A DNA stretch of 64,000 nucleotides from the NCBI RefSeq assembly GCF_013433315.1, contig NZ_WXVV01000001.1:310001-374000 (forward strand), in the 5' to 3' direction. The notes under the pieces were generated by a model. The model made no database searches and was not told the origin of the DNA. It was given only the letters and a program-made list of their open reading frames with translations. Positions within the stretch are counted from its first letter, which is position 1. Every line of letters starts with the position of its first letter. Shown here one piece after another: positions 41,795-51,296 of the stretch. The translations under genes were made by a program, and so were the position numbers. The DNA is from Pseudomonas crudilactis (GTDB lineage: Bacteria; Pseudomonadota; Gammaproteobacteria; Pseudomonadales; Pseudomonadaceae).

Positions 41795-42828
41795 CCCTCC
41801 AGCAACTGCTCGGCAAACGCCTGAGCGCCCAACCCGGTCTGGCGCACATCGACCATCACAAACATGCCGCCATCGGGGCGAATCGGGTACAGCCCCGGGC
41901 AACCGCTCAAACGCTCGCAGACCAGATCCCGGCGCAGGCGATATTCCTCACGCATCTGCGTCACTTCCGGCAAATCTGTTTCCAACGCAATCTGCGCGGC
42001 TTTCTGCACAAAATCCGGCAGCCCAAAGAGCATGCTCAACGACAAATTGACCAAATGCTCGGCCAACGATTTCGGCCCGATCATCCAGCCGAGGCGCCAG
42101 CCGGTCATGGCGTGGGATTTCGACAGACTGTTGATGGTCGCCGTGCGTTCAGCCATGCCCGGCAGACTCGCCGGGCTGACGTGCTGACCTTCATAAAGCA
42201 GATCGCTGTAGACCTCGTCGCTGATCAGCCACAAGTCATGCCGCACGCACAGTGCGGCCAGTTCCTGCCAGATCAGCAGTGACAGGCTCGCACCGCTGGG
42301 ATTGTTCGGACTGTTGAGCAGCATGGCGCGGGTTTTCGGGGTGATGCGCGCAGCGACATCGACCGGGTCGACACGAAAACCGTTTTCCGGGCGCACCGGC
42401 ACCGGCACCACCGTTGCGCCGCAAGCGCCAAAAACGCCTTCGTAGGTGACGTACATGGGTTCGGCGACGATCACTTCATCGCCCGGATCCAGCAAGCATT
42501 GCGCCACCGAATACACCGCGCATTGCGCACCGGGCATGACGATCACGTGGTCGGCATCGACCGCTTGCCCGCTGCGCCGACGATGGCGTTCGGCGATCAG
42601 CTTGCGCAGCGCCAAACGACCACGCACTTCGGAATAATGGGTATCGCCAGCGAGCAAACTGTCGATCGCGCCGTGAACGATCGGCAGTGGCGTATCGAAA
42701 TCCGGATCGCCCACGCTCAGCAGCAGGATATCGACACCCTCGGCGCGCAACTCCAGCGCTCGGTCGTGAATCTGCCAGGCGGCTGCTCCTTCGCCGGCGA
42801 TTCGTTGGGTCAAGGCTGAATAGCGCAT
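41641..42828 (-). CDS. aruH: Arginine:pyruvate transaminase AruH
   Basis: A 395-residue class I/II PLP aminotransferase. Family marks are the start MRYSALTQRIAGEGAAAW, LLLSVGDPDFDTP, NSPNNPSGA, the PLP Lys in NSLSKSHAMTGWRLGW and the carboxylate Arg in GHIRIGLVL. It matches AruH of P. aeruginosa closely along its length, as recalled. AruH starts the arginine transaminase pathway and makes 2-ketoarginine. AruI, its usual partner, is not in this window. AGGAG precedes ATG 42828; the earlier ATG at 42873 has no site. Confidence 0.88.
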   Translation of the reverse strand: MRYSALTQRIAGEGAAAWQIHDRALELRAEGVDILLLSVGDPDFDTPLPIVHGAIDSLLAGDTHYSEVRGRLALRKLIAERHRRRSGQAVDADHVIVMPGAQCAVYSVAQCLLDPGDEVIVAEPMYVTYEGVFGACGATVVPVPVRPENGFRVDPVDVAARITPKTRAMLLNSPNNPSGASLSLLIWQELAALCVRHDLWLISDEVYSDLLYEGQHVSPASLPGMAERTATINSLSKSHAMTGWRLGWMIGPKSLAEHLVNLSLSMLFGLPDFVQKAAQIALETDLPEVTQMREEYRLRRDLVCERLSGCPGLYPIRPDGGMFVMVDVRQTGLGAQAFAEQLLEGYGVSVLAGEAFGPSAAGHIRIGLVLDRVKLADACARIALCAAQLLQMRSA

Positions 42829-42869
42829 GTACGTCTCCTGATTGCGCGGTCTCCAGCCTTCACCGTATC

Positions 42870-44495
42870 TCAAATCACGAAACGCGCCACCATGGCGTTC
42901 AAATCCACCGCCAGACGCGACAGTTCGTGGGTCGCGGCACTGGTCTGGTTGGCCCCGGCAGCCGATTGCGTGGCCAGATCGCGGATGTTGACCAGGTTGC
43001 GGTCGACCTCGCGCGAGACTTGCGCCTGTTCTTCCGAGGCGCTGGCAATGACCAGGTTGCGCTCGTTGATCTGATGGATCGACTGGGTGATCTGCTCCAG
43101 CGCCACGCCGGCCGCGCGGGCCATTTCCAGGGTGGACTGGGTGCGCTGGTTGCTTTGCTGCATCGAGGAAACCGCCTCGCCGGTGCCGTTCTGAATGCCG
43201 GCGACCATTTTTTCGATTTCCTGAGTCGACTGCGCCGTGCGATGAGCCAATGCCCGCACTTCGTCCGCCACCACGGCAAAACCACGTCCGGCTTCCCCGG
43301 CGCGCGCCGCTTCGATGGCCGCGTTGAGTGCCAGCAGGTTGGTCTGTTCGGCGATGGCGCGGATCACGTCGAGCACTTTGCCGATATCACGGCCCTGGGC
43401 GGCGAGGCCTTCGATCATGTGCGCGGTGTTCTGCACGTCGTGGGTCATGGTCTGGATCGCGTCGACGGTTTTTACCACTTGATCGCGACCTTCGCGGGCG
43501 GCGTGGGTCGACTGGTTCGAGGCTTCGGAGGTCGATACGGCGTTGCGCGCGACTTCCTCGACGGCAGCGGTCATCTCGTTGACAGCAGTGGCGGCTTGTT
43601 CGATTTCATTGTTCTGCTGCTGCAGGCCACGGGAGGCCTCTTCGGTTACTGCGCTGAGTTCTTCGGCAGCGGCGCCCAGTTGCGTGGCCGAGCCGGCGAT
43701 CTGCTCGATGGTTTTGCGCAGGTTGGTCTGCATGGCGGCGAGCGCTTCGAGCAGGCGGGCCGGTTCGTCCTTGCCGTCGACTTCGATGACTTTGGTGAGG
43801 TTGCCGCCAGCAATGGTTTGCGCGGCCTGCACGGCTCTGTTCAGCGGCGTGACAATACTGCGGGTCAGCAACCAGGCCAATAGCACGGTGGCAACGGCCG
43901 CGAATACGGCGACGATAATGATGCCGGTGATGGCGCTGTCATAATGTTGGCCGGCCTGAATCGACGCTGTTTTCGCGTCGGAAGCATTCATGGCGATCAG
44001 TTTGTTGAGCTGTTCGCCCATCTGGTCGGTGCCGTCCTTGATGCGCGTGTTGATCAGGGTGCGCATCTCGTCGAGTTTGTCCTGACGCGACAGCTCCATC
44101 ATCTGATTCTGCGCTTGCAGGTAGTTGTCCAGCGTGGTCGCGAAGGTCTGGTACAACGCCCGCTCTTCCGGGCCTGCCGGCAGTGCGGCATAACTGGCCT
44201 GCGCGGCGTGAACCTTGTCGACCAGAACGCCGATGCGGGTCTGCGCTTCCTGCAACCCGGCCGCTTCGCGATTGACCAGCACGCGGAACGACAGAATCCG
44301 CAGACGCAGGACGTTTTCTGTCACTACGGCAAGTTGCGTCACGCTGGGCAGTTGCGTCGAATCCATCTCGACGGACGCCTGACGGATGATCGACATGCGG
44401 TTGACGGCGAACACGCCGAGGACGATCACCAGCAAGGCGATAAAGGCAAAACCGAGGAAGGCACGGGGCGCGATATTCAGGTTACGCAGGGACAT
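42870..44495 (-). CDS. Methyl-accepting chemotaxis protein, 4HB sensor
   Basis: A 541-residue chemoreceptor. Membrane helix 1 (about 12-32, [20 protein letters not shown]) and helix 2 (about 190-212, [20 protein letters not shown]) enclose a periplasmic four-helix bundle of about 155 residues, a McpS/Tar-type 4HB_MCP sensor. HAMP follows, then the signalling coiled coil with the hairpin tip [19 protein letters not shown]. The C terminus (ARFVI) has no CheR-binding pentapeptide. It stands alone after aruH. The ligand is unknown; a link to arginine or an organic acid would be guesswork. Confidence 0.95.
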   Translation of the reverse strand: MSLRNLNIAPRAFLGFAFIALLVIVLGVFAVNRMSIIRQASVEMDSTQLPSVTQLAVVTENVLRLRILSFRVLVNREAAGLQEAQTRIGVLVDKVHAAQASYAALPAGPEERALYQTFATTLDNYLQAQNQMMELSRQDKLDEMRTLINTRIKDGTDQMGEQLNKLIAMNASDAKTASIQAGQHYDSAITGIIIVAVFAAVATVLLAWLLTRSIVTPLNRAVQAAQTIAGGNLTKVIEVDGKDEPARLLEALAAMQTNLRKTIEQIAGSATQLGAAAEELSAVTEEASRGLQQQNNEIEQAATAVNEMTAAVEEVARNAVSTSEASNQSTHAAREGRDQVVKTVDAIQTMTHDVQNTAHMIEGLAAQGRDIGKVLDVIRAIAEQTNLLALNAAIEAARAGEAGRGFAVVADEVRALAHRTAQSTQEIEKMVAGIQNGTGEAVSSMQQSNQRTQSTLEMARAAGVALEQITQSIHQINERNLVIASASEEQAQVSREVDRNLVNIRDLATQSAAGANQTSAATHELSRLAVDLNAMVARFVI

Positions 44496-44696
44496 AGTTG
44501 AGCTCTCGGAAGATAGAAACTACGAGCGTCCATGCGTCATCACTGGCCCGAGGGGGGCGGGTCCAGTCCGGCGTCACTGTTTTAGGAAGTTATGTGCGCG
44601 CCTGTCAGCTGTATCGGCCAGGCTTGAGGAAGATTGCGGGTCAGGGGCAACTATTTTTCAGGGTGTTACAAGATTGAAACACCCTGTGGACCCGTT

Positions 44697-45839
44697 TCAC
44701 ACGTTGTGTTTCGCCATCTGCCAGACGCGGGCAATATCGGTAGCGCGTTCGCGCAACAGACGCGGAGCCTCGGCGCAGGCCTGCTCCAGCGTCATCGGGC
44801 CACTGGTCACGGCGAAGGCCGCATCGATGCCGTGATCGTAAAGTTCTTGGTAACCCTCGCCCAAGGTGCCGGCGATGACAATCACCGGTACATCGTGTTG
44901 CTTGGCAATCCGCGCCACGCCGAATGGCGTCTTGCCGCGCAAGGTCTGGGCATCGAAGCGCCCTTCCCCGGTGATCACCAGATCGGCACCTTCAACGGCT
45001 TCGGCGAGGCCGACCAGTTCGGCAACCACTTCAACCCCGGCTTGAAATTGCGCGCCGAGAAAAGCCTTGGCGGCAAAGCCCAAACCACCCGCCGCGCCAC
45101 TGCCCGGTTCGTCGCGAACGTCTTTGCCCAATGCCTGAGCACACAGTTCGGCGAAGTGCCCCAAGGCCTGATCGAGTTGCTGCACCTGCGCCGGTGACGC
45201 GCCTTTCTGCGGGCCAAAAATCGCCGAGGCACCGTGCGGGCCGCACAGCGGGTTATTCACGTCAGCGGCGATATCGAAACGCACCTGCGCCAGACGCGGG
45301 TCGAGTTCGCTCAGGTCCAACTGCGTCAGTTGCGCCAATGCCAAACCACCGGGTACCAGCGACTGCTGCTGCGCATCGAGCAACTTCACACCCAACGCCT
45401 GCATGGCCCCGGCGCCGCCATCGTTGGTCGCGCTGCCGCCAATCGCCAGAATCACCCGTTGCGCGCCGGCATCCAGCGCGGCACGGATCAGTTCGCCGGT
45501 GCCGAAGGTGCTGCTGATGCAGGCATCGCGCTGCCCCGGGGGCACCAGTTGCAGGCCGCTGGCCTCGGCCATTTCGATGATTGCGGTGTGGTTGTGTGGC
45601 AACCAGCCCCACGCGGCGTCGACGGGAGTGCCCAAAGGGCCGCGCACACGGGTACGGCGCAGTTCACCTTCGCAGGCGGCGAGGATCGATTCGACCGTGC
45701 CTTCGCCACCATCAGCCATCGGGCATTTGACCAGTGTGGCCTGCGGCCAGACCTGCGCCAGGCCGAGGGCAATGGCTTCGGCGGCACCTTGGGCACTCAG
45801 GCTGTCCTTGAACGAGTCGGGGGCGATGACGATCTTCAT
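44697..45839 (-). CDS. Glycerate kinase, type 1 (GlxK/GarK family)
   Basis: A 380-residue enzyme that phosphorylates D-glycerate to 2-phosphoglycerate in the glucarate/galactarate and glyoxylate routes. Family motifs are KIVIAPDSFKDSLSA at the start, PMADGGEGTVES, AIGGSATNDGGAGAMQALG and DLVITGEGRFDAQTLRGKTP. GGAG lies 7-8 bases before ATG 45839. It is followed upstream on the same strand by the CdaR-type regulator gene, with an MFS transporter gene divergent to it: the classical sugar-diacid/glycerate set. Confidence 0.95.
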   Translation of the reverse strand: MKIVIAPDSFKDSLSAQGAAEAIALGLAQVWPQATLVKCPMADGGEGTVESILAACEGELRRTRVRGPLGTPVDAAWGWLPHNHTAIIEMAEASGLQLVPPGQRDACISSTFGTGELIRAALDAGAQRVILAIGGSATNDGGAGAMQALGVKLLDAQQQSLVPGGLALAQLTQLDLSELDPRLAQVRFDIAADVNNPLCGPHGASAIFGPQKGASPAQVQQLDQALGHFAELCAQALGKDVRDEPGSGAAGGLGFAAKAFLGAQFQAGVEVVAELVGLAEAVEGADLVITGEGRFDAQTLRGKTPFGVARIAKQHDVPVIVIAGTLGEGYQELYDHGIDAAFAVTSGPMTLEQACAEAPRLLRERATDIARVWQMAKHNV

Positions 45840-45966
45840 GCTGATTCTCCGGTTGCAATGGCCCTCATGCTGCCAGTCGGCTTGCGCCTTGACGCCTGTC
45901 CGCTGCACAAGTGGCGTGGGCGTTTATTGTTCATTTTCACAAAAGATCTGTTTTTGAATGTTCCGC

Positions 45967-46040
45967 CGCCTTCGCGAGCAAGCTCACTCCCACATTTGAA
46001 ATGTATTCCCCCTGTGGGAGCGAGCTTGCTCGCGAAGGCG
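45967..46040. repeat. REP pair, inverted
   Basis: Inverted REP copies at 45967-45994 and 46012-46040 between the glycerate kinase and CdaR-type genes. Confidence 0.88.
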
Positions 46041-46057
46041 TCTTTGAAGATGCCCAA

Positions 46058-47176
46058 TTAACCCGGATCTGTCTGTGGCAGCAGCTGTACCCCGAGATAC
46101 AGCGCCAGCATCCCATCGAGCCGCAGCGGATCAACCCCACTCAACTCGGCAATCCGCTCCATCCGATAACGCAGGCTGTTGCGATGAATCCCTAAAGCAT
46201 CGGCACACGCCTGACTCTGGCCATCGTGTTCACACCAACTGCGCAGCGTTGCCAATAACTGGCCGTTGCCATCCTTGGCGATCACCTTGCGCAACGGTTT
46301 GAGCAATTCGTCCAGTGCATCGTCATTGCGATGGCGCCACAGCATCACCGGCAACCGATAGCGGCTCAGCGTCAGCAATCGCGAATGCGGCAACACTTCC
46401 CGGCCATAGGCGAGCAAATCACCGACTCGTCGATAACAACGGCGTAGGCCGGCCAGTCCATCGGCCTGCCCGCCGACGGCGATGCGCAGAATCTTCCAAC
46501 CCAGGCCATCGAGCTTTTCCAGCAAGCGATCATGCTCGACGTGCTGACTCGCCGGCCGACACCAAAGCAGAGACGACTTCGCCGAACTCACGCACCAACT
46601 GTCCGGATAACGCGACATCAGCCAGGCACTGAGCGCCTCGACGGTTTGCCCCGGCCCATGTTCAAGACCCAGCTCGAACAGATACGGCACTCGCGTCAAT
46701 TGCGGTTTGAGCCCCAACTGCTGCGCCTCATCGATCAGTCGCGGCGAATCGCCCGCCTCGCTCAGCAGCAACGCCAGCAGATCATCGCAACGCTGGCGCC
46801 GCCATTGCTGCTCGGCCTGCTGATTGCGCTGGCCGACGAGCATCTCGGCGGTCATGCGCACCAGTTCGGCATACGTACGCAGTTGCTCTGGCTCACCGGT
46901 GATGCCGAGCACGCCGATCAAGCGCTGATCGAGCAACAGCGGCAGGTTGATGCCCGGTTGCACGCCTTTCAAATGCACGGCGGTCTGCGCGTCGATCTCC
47001 ACCACTCGACCGTTGGCCAGCACCAGTTGCGCACCCTCGTGGCGGGTGTTGATGCGCTCCGGTTCGCCGCTGCCGAGGATCAGCCCCTGACTGTCCATGA
47101 CGTTGACGTTGTACGGCAAAATGGCCATGGCCCGGTCGACGATGTCCTGGGCGAGGTCGTGATCGAGTTCAAACAT
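46058..47176 (-). CDS. cdaR: CdaR-family sugar-diacid regulator
   Basis: A 372-residue transcription activator. The N-terminal diacid-recognition domain (AQDIVDRAMAILPYNVNVMD, GLILGSGEPERINTRHEGA) is followed by a GGDEF-like degenerate middle domain and a C-terminal PucR-type helix-turn-helix (SQACADALGIHRNSLRYRMERI). In E. coli CdaR/SdaR responds to glycerate, glucarate or galactarate. Here it is likely to control the divergent MFS gene and the glycerate kinase. ATG 47176 opens MFELDHDLAQ, the usual start; AAGGA is 12 bases away, so the ribosome site is poor. Confidence 0.9.
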   Translation of the reverse strand: MFELDHDLAQDIVDRAMAILPYNVNVMDSQGLILGSGEPERINTRHEGAQLVLANGRVVEIDAQTAVHLKGVQPGINLPLLLDQRLIGVLGITGEPEQLRTYAELVRMTAEMLVGQRNQQAEQQWRRQRCDDLLALLLSEAGDSPRLIDEAQQLGLKPQLTRVPYLFELGLEHGPGQTVEALSAWLMSRYPDSWCVSSAKSSLLWCRPASQHVEHDRLLEKLDGLGWKILRIAVGGQADGLAGLRRCYRRVGDLLAYGREVLPHSRLLTLSRYRLPVMLWRHRNDDALDELLKPLRKVIAKDGNGQLLATLRSWCEHDGQSQACADALGIHRNSLRYRMERIAELSGVDPLRLDGMLALYLGVQLLPQTDPG

Positions 47177-47220
47177 GATGGGCAAGATCCTTGAAAAACG
47201 CGGCAGTCGGTTGTTCACCC

Positions 47221-47257
47221 GCACAGGGTCTGGCGGCAAACCCTGTGCTCAGGCACA
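47221..47257. promoter_or_regulatory. Overlapping inverted repeats in the cdaR/MFS divergent region
   Basis: GCACAGGGT and ACCCTGTGC form a perfect 9-base inverted repeat (47221-47229, 47240-47248) that overlaps a second one, TGTGC-TCAG-GCACA (47244-47257). Their place midway between the two divergent starts suggests a CdaR-type operator. Confidence 0.5.
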
Positions 47258-47347
47258 AAGACAATCCGGCCAAAGGTGACCGAGACTCTCGGGGCGATCA
47301 ACGTTACCCTTTGCATCGCAAAAAATCATAATAAAGAGAGAGCCGCT

Positions 47348-48658
47348 ATGTCGCAGAGCGCCGCAGCTACCCAGACCATCGATGACGATAAAAACGCCGT
47401 CTACAAACGCATCACCCTGCGTTTGATCCCCTTCATTTTCATCTGCTACCTGTTCAACTACCTCGACCGGGTCAACGTTGGATTTGCCAAACTGCAGATG
47501 CTCGACGCACTGAAATTCAGCGAAACCGTGTACGGCCTCGGTGCCGGTATCTTCTTCATCGGCTACGTGCTGTGTGGCGTGCCGAGCAACCTGGCCCTGA
47601 CCAAATTCGGCCCACGGCGCTGGATTGCCGTGATGATGATCACCTGGGGCACGCTGTCGACCTGCCTGTTGTTCGTCACCACTCCGACCGAGTTCTACAC
47701 TCTGCGGCTGTTCACCGGTGCGGCCGAAGCCGGGTTCTTCCCAGGCGTCGTGCTGTACCTTTCGCAGTGGTTCCCGACTTTCCGCCGTGGGCGGATCATG
47801 GCGCTGTTCATGTCGGCGATCCCGGTGTCCGGTCTGCTCGGCAGCCCGTTCTCAGGCTGGATTCTCAATCACTTCGCGGCGGGCCAGGGCGGTCTGGCCG
47901 GCTGGCAGTGGATGTTTCTGCTGCAAGGCATTCCAACAGTCATCCTCGGTGCCCTCGCCTATTTCCTGTTGAGCGACAGCTTCGCCAACGCCAAATGGTT
48001 GAGCCCGCATGAGCGTGCAGTGCTGGAAGCGGATCAGGCCGAAGACTTGGCGAACAAACCGAAAACCACCTCCGACTCGCTGCTGGCGGTGTTCAAGAAC
48101 CCGGCAATCTGGGCGTTCGGCCTGATCTATTTCTGCATCCAGAGCGGCGTGTACGCGATCAACTTCTGGCTGCCGTCGATCATCAAGAACCTCGGTTTCA
48201 GCGATAACCTGGTGATCGGCTGGCTCAGTGCGATTCCATATTTGCTGGCGGCGGTGTTCATGCTGGTGGTCGGGCGTTCGGCGGATCTGCGTAAAGAGCG
48301 CCGCTGGCATTTGGTGGTGCCAATGCTGATGGGGGCGATCGGCCTGGTGATTGCGGTGAATTTTGCGGCGAATCCGGCGATTGCGATTCTCGGCCTGACC
48401 ATTGCCACCATGGGCGCACTGACCGGTCTGCCGATGTTCTGGCCGGTGCCGACGGCGATGTTGAGCGCGGGCGCTGCGGCTGGTGGGCTGGCGTTGATCA
48501 ACTCGATGGGGCAAATGGCTGGATTCCTCAGCCCGTACCTGGTGGGTTGGGTCAAGGACAGCACCGGCTCGACGGATGCAGCGTTGTATCTGCTGGCGGG
48601 GGTGATTGTTGGCGGGAGTCTGCTGGCGTTGCGCATGACGCGGACGTTGCGGGCTTGA
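47348..48658 (+). CDS. MFS transporter of the ACS family, probably for sugar diacid or glycerate
   Basis: A 436-residue major-facilitator protein with 12 predicted helices. It opens with the family signature FIFICYLFNYLDRVNVGFAKLQ and has GAAEAGFFPGVVLYLSQWFP in helix 5. Relatives include the glucarate/galactarate (GudP/GarP), phthalate and tartrate transporters. The neighbouring cdaR and glycerate kinase genes suggest glucarate, galactarate or glycerate as substrate. ATG 47348 has GAGAGAG upstream and was chosen over ATG 47276, which precedes the family start. A strong terminator follows. Confidence 0.93.
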   Translation: MSQSAAATQTIDDDKNAVYKRITLRLIPFIFICYLFNYLDRVNVGFAKLQMLDALKFSETVYGLGAGIFFIGYVLCGVPSNLALTKFGPRRWIAVMMITWGTLSTCLLFVTTPTEFYTLRLFTGAAEAGFFPGVVLYLSQWFPTFRRGRIMALFMSAIPVSGLLGSPFSGWILNHFAAGQGGLAGWQWMFLLQGIPTVILGALAYFLLSDSFANAKWLSPHERAVLEADQAEDLANKPKTTSDSLLAVFKNPAIWAFGLIYFCIQSGVYAINFWLPSIIKNLGFSDNLVIGWLSAIPYLLAAVFMLVVGRSADLRKERRWHLVVPMLMGAIGLVIAVNFAANPAIAILGLTIATMGALTGLPMFWPVPTAMLSAGAAAGGLALINSMGQMAGFLSPYLVGWVKDSTGSTDAALYLLAGVIVGGSLLALRMTRTLRA

Positions 48659-48677
48659 GTTTTTGAAGCGAAGAAGA

Positions 48678-48702
48678 ACGGCCCTTTTCAGGGCCGTTTT
48701 TT
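48678..48702 (+). terminator. Intrinsic terminator after the MFS gene
   Basis: AACGGCCCT-TTTC-AGGGCCGTT followed by a T-run, 20 bases after the stop codon. Confidence 0.9.
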
Positions 48703-48747
48703 ATTCGGGTTTCCGCTTGGTTTTTGTGGTGTCCTGTAGATCTTTTC

Positions 48748-48909
48748 CCACTCACCCCAGCCCTCTCCCCCAGGGGGGCGAGGGGGAAAGGGAGCCGATC
48801 TGCGGGCTTTTCAAGACTTGAGTTCGACTCGGTATTGCACGTCGGCGTACCTCTTTCAAACACCTCGGTCGGTCCTCTCTCCTTCCGGGAGAGGGTTAGT
48901 GAGGGCTGT
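48748..48909. repeat. MITE-like repeat with CCCTCTCCC ends, copy 1
   Basis: A stretch of about 160 bases with inverted ends (CTCACCCCAGCCCTCTCCC ... GGGAGAGGGTTAGTGAGGG) and an inner CACCTCGGTCGG segment. A related element is at 58184-58354. It fills most of the gap 48659-48990 and has no open frame with support. Confidence 0.65.
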
Positions 48910-48990
48910 GTTTAGCCAATAATTCACTTTGCCGCATTGCACGCTTCTGGTATTTGATTAACCCTTTCCCACCGACAAAAGGATTTCGGC

Positions 48991-50004
48991 ATGAGCTTTC
49001 GTACACTCGGTCACTCGGGCTTGCAGGTGTCCACCCTCACCCTCGGAACGATGATGTTTGGCGAACAGACCAGCGCCGAGGATTCGCTGCGCATCATCGA
49101 CAAGGCCTGGGATCAGGGGATCAATTTCATCGACACCGCCGACGTCTACACCAACGGCCGTTCCGAAGAGATTGTCGGTGAAGCGATTGCCCGGCATCGG
49201 CATGAGTGGGTGCTGGCGACCAAGGTCGGTTTCGGCCCGGTGGACGGTGTGCCGAACCGCAGCGGCCTGAGTCGCAAACACATTTTCAATGGTCTTGAGG
49301 CCAGTCTGACTCGCTTGGGCACGGATTATCTCGACATCTATTACCTGCACCGCGAAGACCACAACACGCCGCTTGAAGTGAGCGTTTCGGCGATTGGCGA
49401 TTTGATTCGTCAGGGCAAGATCCGCTATTGGGGTTTGTCGAACTATCGCGGCTGGCGGATTGCCGAGGTGATACGAATCGCCGATAAGCTCGGCGTCGAC
49501 CGTCCAGTGATCAGCCAGCCGCTTTACAACATCGTCAACCGTCAGGCCGAGACCGAGCAGATTACAGCGGCGCAAACCTATGGCCTTGGCGTGGTGCCTT
49601 ACAGTCCGCTGGCCCGTGGTGTGCTCAGTGGCAAGTACGCACCGGACGTCCAACCGGACGCCAATAGCCGCGCCGGGCGTCAGGACAAGCGCATTCTGGA
49701 AACCGAGTGGCGGGTGGAGTCGCTGCGCATTGCCCAGCAGATTCAGCAGTACACCGAGCAACGCGGGGTCGGCATGGTCGAGTTTGCGATCGCGTGGGTG
49801 TTGAACAACGGCGCCGTGACGTCGGCGATCGTCGGGCCGCGCACTGAGGCGCAATGGGATGCGTACACCTTGGCGCAGACGGTGAAGATTACGGCTGAGG
49901 ATGAGGCTTTTATCGATTCGCTGGTAACACCGGGGCATTCATCGACACCGGGGTTCAATGATGTGAGCCATTTTGTGTCGGGGCGTAAACCGCGTCAGGC
50001 TTGA
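48991..50004 (+). CDS. Aldo/keto reductase
   Basis: A 337-residue NADPH-dependent reductase with the (beta/alpha)8 AKR fold. The catalytic tetrad is visible: Asp-Tyr in FIDTADVYTNGRSE, Lys in VLATKVGFG and His in YYLHREDHNTP. The cofactor region is SPLARGVLSGKY and the end has SAIVGPRTEAQW. It belongs to the Gcy/YajO-type bacterial group that reduces aldehydes or ketones; the substrate is unknown. AAAGGA precedes ATG 48991. It is a single-gene unit. Confidence 0.93.
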   Translation: MSFRTLGHSGLQVSTLTLGTMMFGEQTSAEDSLRIIDKAWDQGINFIDTADVYTNGRSEEIVGEAIARHRHEWVLATKVGFGPVDGVPNRSGLSRKHIFNGLEASLTRLGTDYLDIYYLHREDHNTPLEVSVSAIGDLIRQGKIRYWGLSNYRGWRIAEVIRIADKLGVDRPVISQPLYNIVNRQAETEQITAAQTYGLGVVPYSPLARGVLSGKYAPDVQPDANSRAGRQDKRILETEWRVESLRIAQQIQQYTEQRGVGMVEFAIAWVLNNGAVTSAIVGPRTEAQWDAYTLAQTVKITAEDEAFIDSLVTPGHSSTPGFNDVSHFVSGRKPRQA

Positions 50005-50035
50005 AGTAAGCAGATTGGGGGGCAATACAAATCCA

Positions 50036-50129
50036 TTGTGGGAGCGAGCCTGCTCGCGAAGAGGCCGGCACATTCAACATCTGCGTTGTCTGGCACACCG
50101 CGTTCGCGAGCAGGCTCGCTCCCACAGGT
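50036..50129. repeat. REP pair, inverted
   Basis: Inverted REP copies at 50036-50062 and 50102-50129, separated by about 40 bases. Confidence 0.88.
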
Positions 50130-50237
50130 TTTGTGCTTATCTTCAGGGTGTGGGGAATATTGACCACTCGGCCAATATTCAGCACAAAAACCACGTATCC
50201 TTCGCGCCCCGTTTGACCATCAACCCGCGAGGACAGT

Positions 50238-51119
50238 TTGTCTAAAGGTATCGCTCTATCGGTTTCAGCCTCGGTGCTGTTTGCCGTCATGTATTACTAC
50301 ACTTCGTTGCTCACGCCGTTGAGTGGCGTGGAAATCTTTGGCTGGCGGATGCTGCTGACCGTTCCGTGCATGACCGTGTTCATGCTGGTGTCCGGGGAAT
50401 GGCGACGGGGGCTGGAGCTGGTTCGGCTGATGGCGGCAAAGCCGAAATTGATCGCAGGCCTGATCGTTTCGGCGGCCCTGCTCGGTGTGCAATTGTGGCT
50501 GTTCATGTGGGCGCCGCTCAACGGCTACAGCCTCGATGTTTCGCTGGGCTACTTCCTGCTGCCACTGGCGATGGTGCTGACCGGGCGGATTGCCTACGGT
50601 GAGAGCCTGTCGTATCTGCAAAAAGTCGCGGTGTTCTTCGCCACCCTGGGTGTGGTGAACGAGCTGTATCAGGTCGGCGGGTTTTCCTGGGCGACGCTGG
50701 TGGTTGTGGTTGGCTACCCGTTGTACTTCGTGCTGCGCAAATACCTGAAGACTGACAATCTGGGCGGATTGTGGGTCGACATGACCCTGATGCTGCCCGT
50801 CGCCTATTGGTTTGTGCAGGGCGGCGAACAAGGCATGGCCGTGTTCGATCAGTATCCAGGGCTGATGTGGCTGATTCCATTGCTTGGGTTGATCAGCGCG
50901 TCGGCGTTGGTGGTGTACATCATTGCCAGCCGTTTGCTGCCGTTCAGTCTGTTTGGTTTGTTGAGTTATGTTGAGCCGGTGCTGTTGCTGGGTGTGGCGT
51001 TGTTGCTCGGTGAGAGCATCAAGTCCGGGGAGTGGCTGACGTACATTCCGATCTGGCTGGCGGTTGTGGTGCTGGTCTTTGAAGGCTTCAAACATCTGAT
51101 GCGGCAACGCCGTCCTTAA
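50238..51119 (+). CDS. rarD: RarD-type EamA transporter
   Basis: A 293-residue inner-membrane protein with ten predicted helices in two EamA halves. LDVSLGYFLLPLAMVLTGRI and ESLSYLQKVAVFFATLGVV are typical of RarD. The family is named for a chloramphenicol-sensitive phenotype; the true substrate is uncertain. The start is TTG at 50238 (GAGGACAG lies just upstream), since no ATG is nearby. It has its own promoter region behind a REP pair. Confidence 0.82.
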   Translation: MSKGIALSVSASVLFAVMYYYTSLLTPLSGVEIFGWRMLLTVPCMTVFMLVSGEWRRGLELVRLMAAKPKLIAGLIVSAALLGVQLWLFMWAPLNGYSLDVSLGYFLLPLAMVLTGRIAYGESLSYLQKVAVFFATLGVVNELYQVGGFSWATLVVVVGYPLYFVLRKYLKTDNLGGLWVDMTLMLPVAYWFVQGGEQGMAVFDQYPGLMWLIPLLGLISASALVVYIIASRLLPFSLFGLLSYVEPVLLLGVALLLGESIKSGEWLTYIPIWLAVVVLVFEGFKHLMRQRRP

Positions 51120-51135
51120 GCCAAACACAAAAAAA

Positions 51136-51227
51136 TGTGGGAGCGAGCTTGCTCGCGAAAGCGGTGGTTCAGTCACCCTGGATGTTGAATGGGAGACCGC
51201 ATTCGCGAGCAAGCTCGCTCCCACAGG
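51136..51227. repeat. REP pair, inverted
   Basis: Inverted REP copies at 51136-51160 and 51201-51227, with AAGCTCGCTCCCAC variants, after rarD. Confidence 0.88.
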
Positions 51228-51240
51228 ACTTGTGTGAAAC

Positions 51241-51281
51241 AAAAAATCCCGGCCCTGCATCTCTGCAGGCCGGGATTTTTT
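51241..51281. terminator. Bidirectional terminator between rarD and hpd
   Basis: A-run, ATCCCGGCC with inner CTGCA/TGCAG, GGCCGGGAT and a T-run form a strong stem. It is suited to end the minus-strand hpd transcript and the convergent rarD transcript. Confidence 0.88.
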
Positions 51282-51296
51282 CATTTCAATTGCGGA

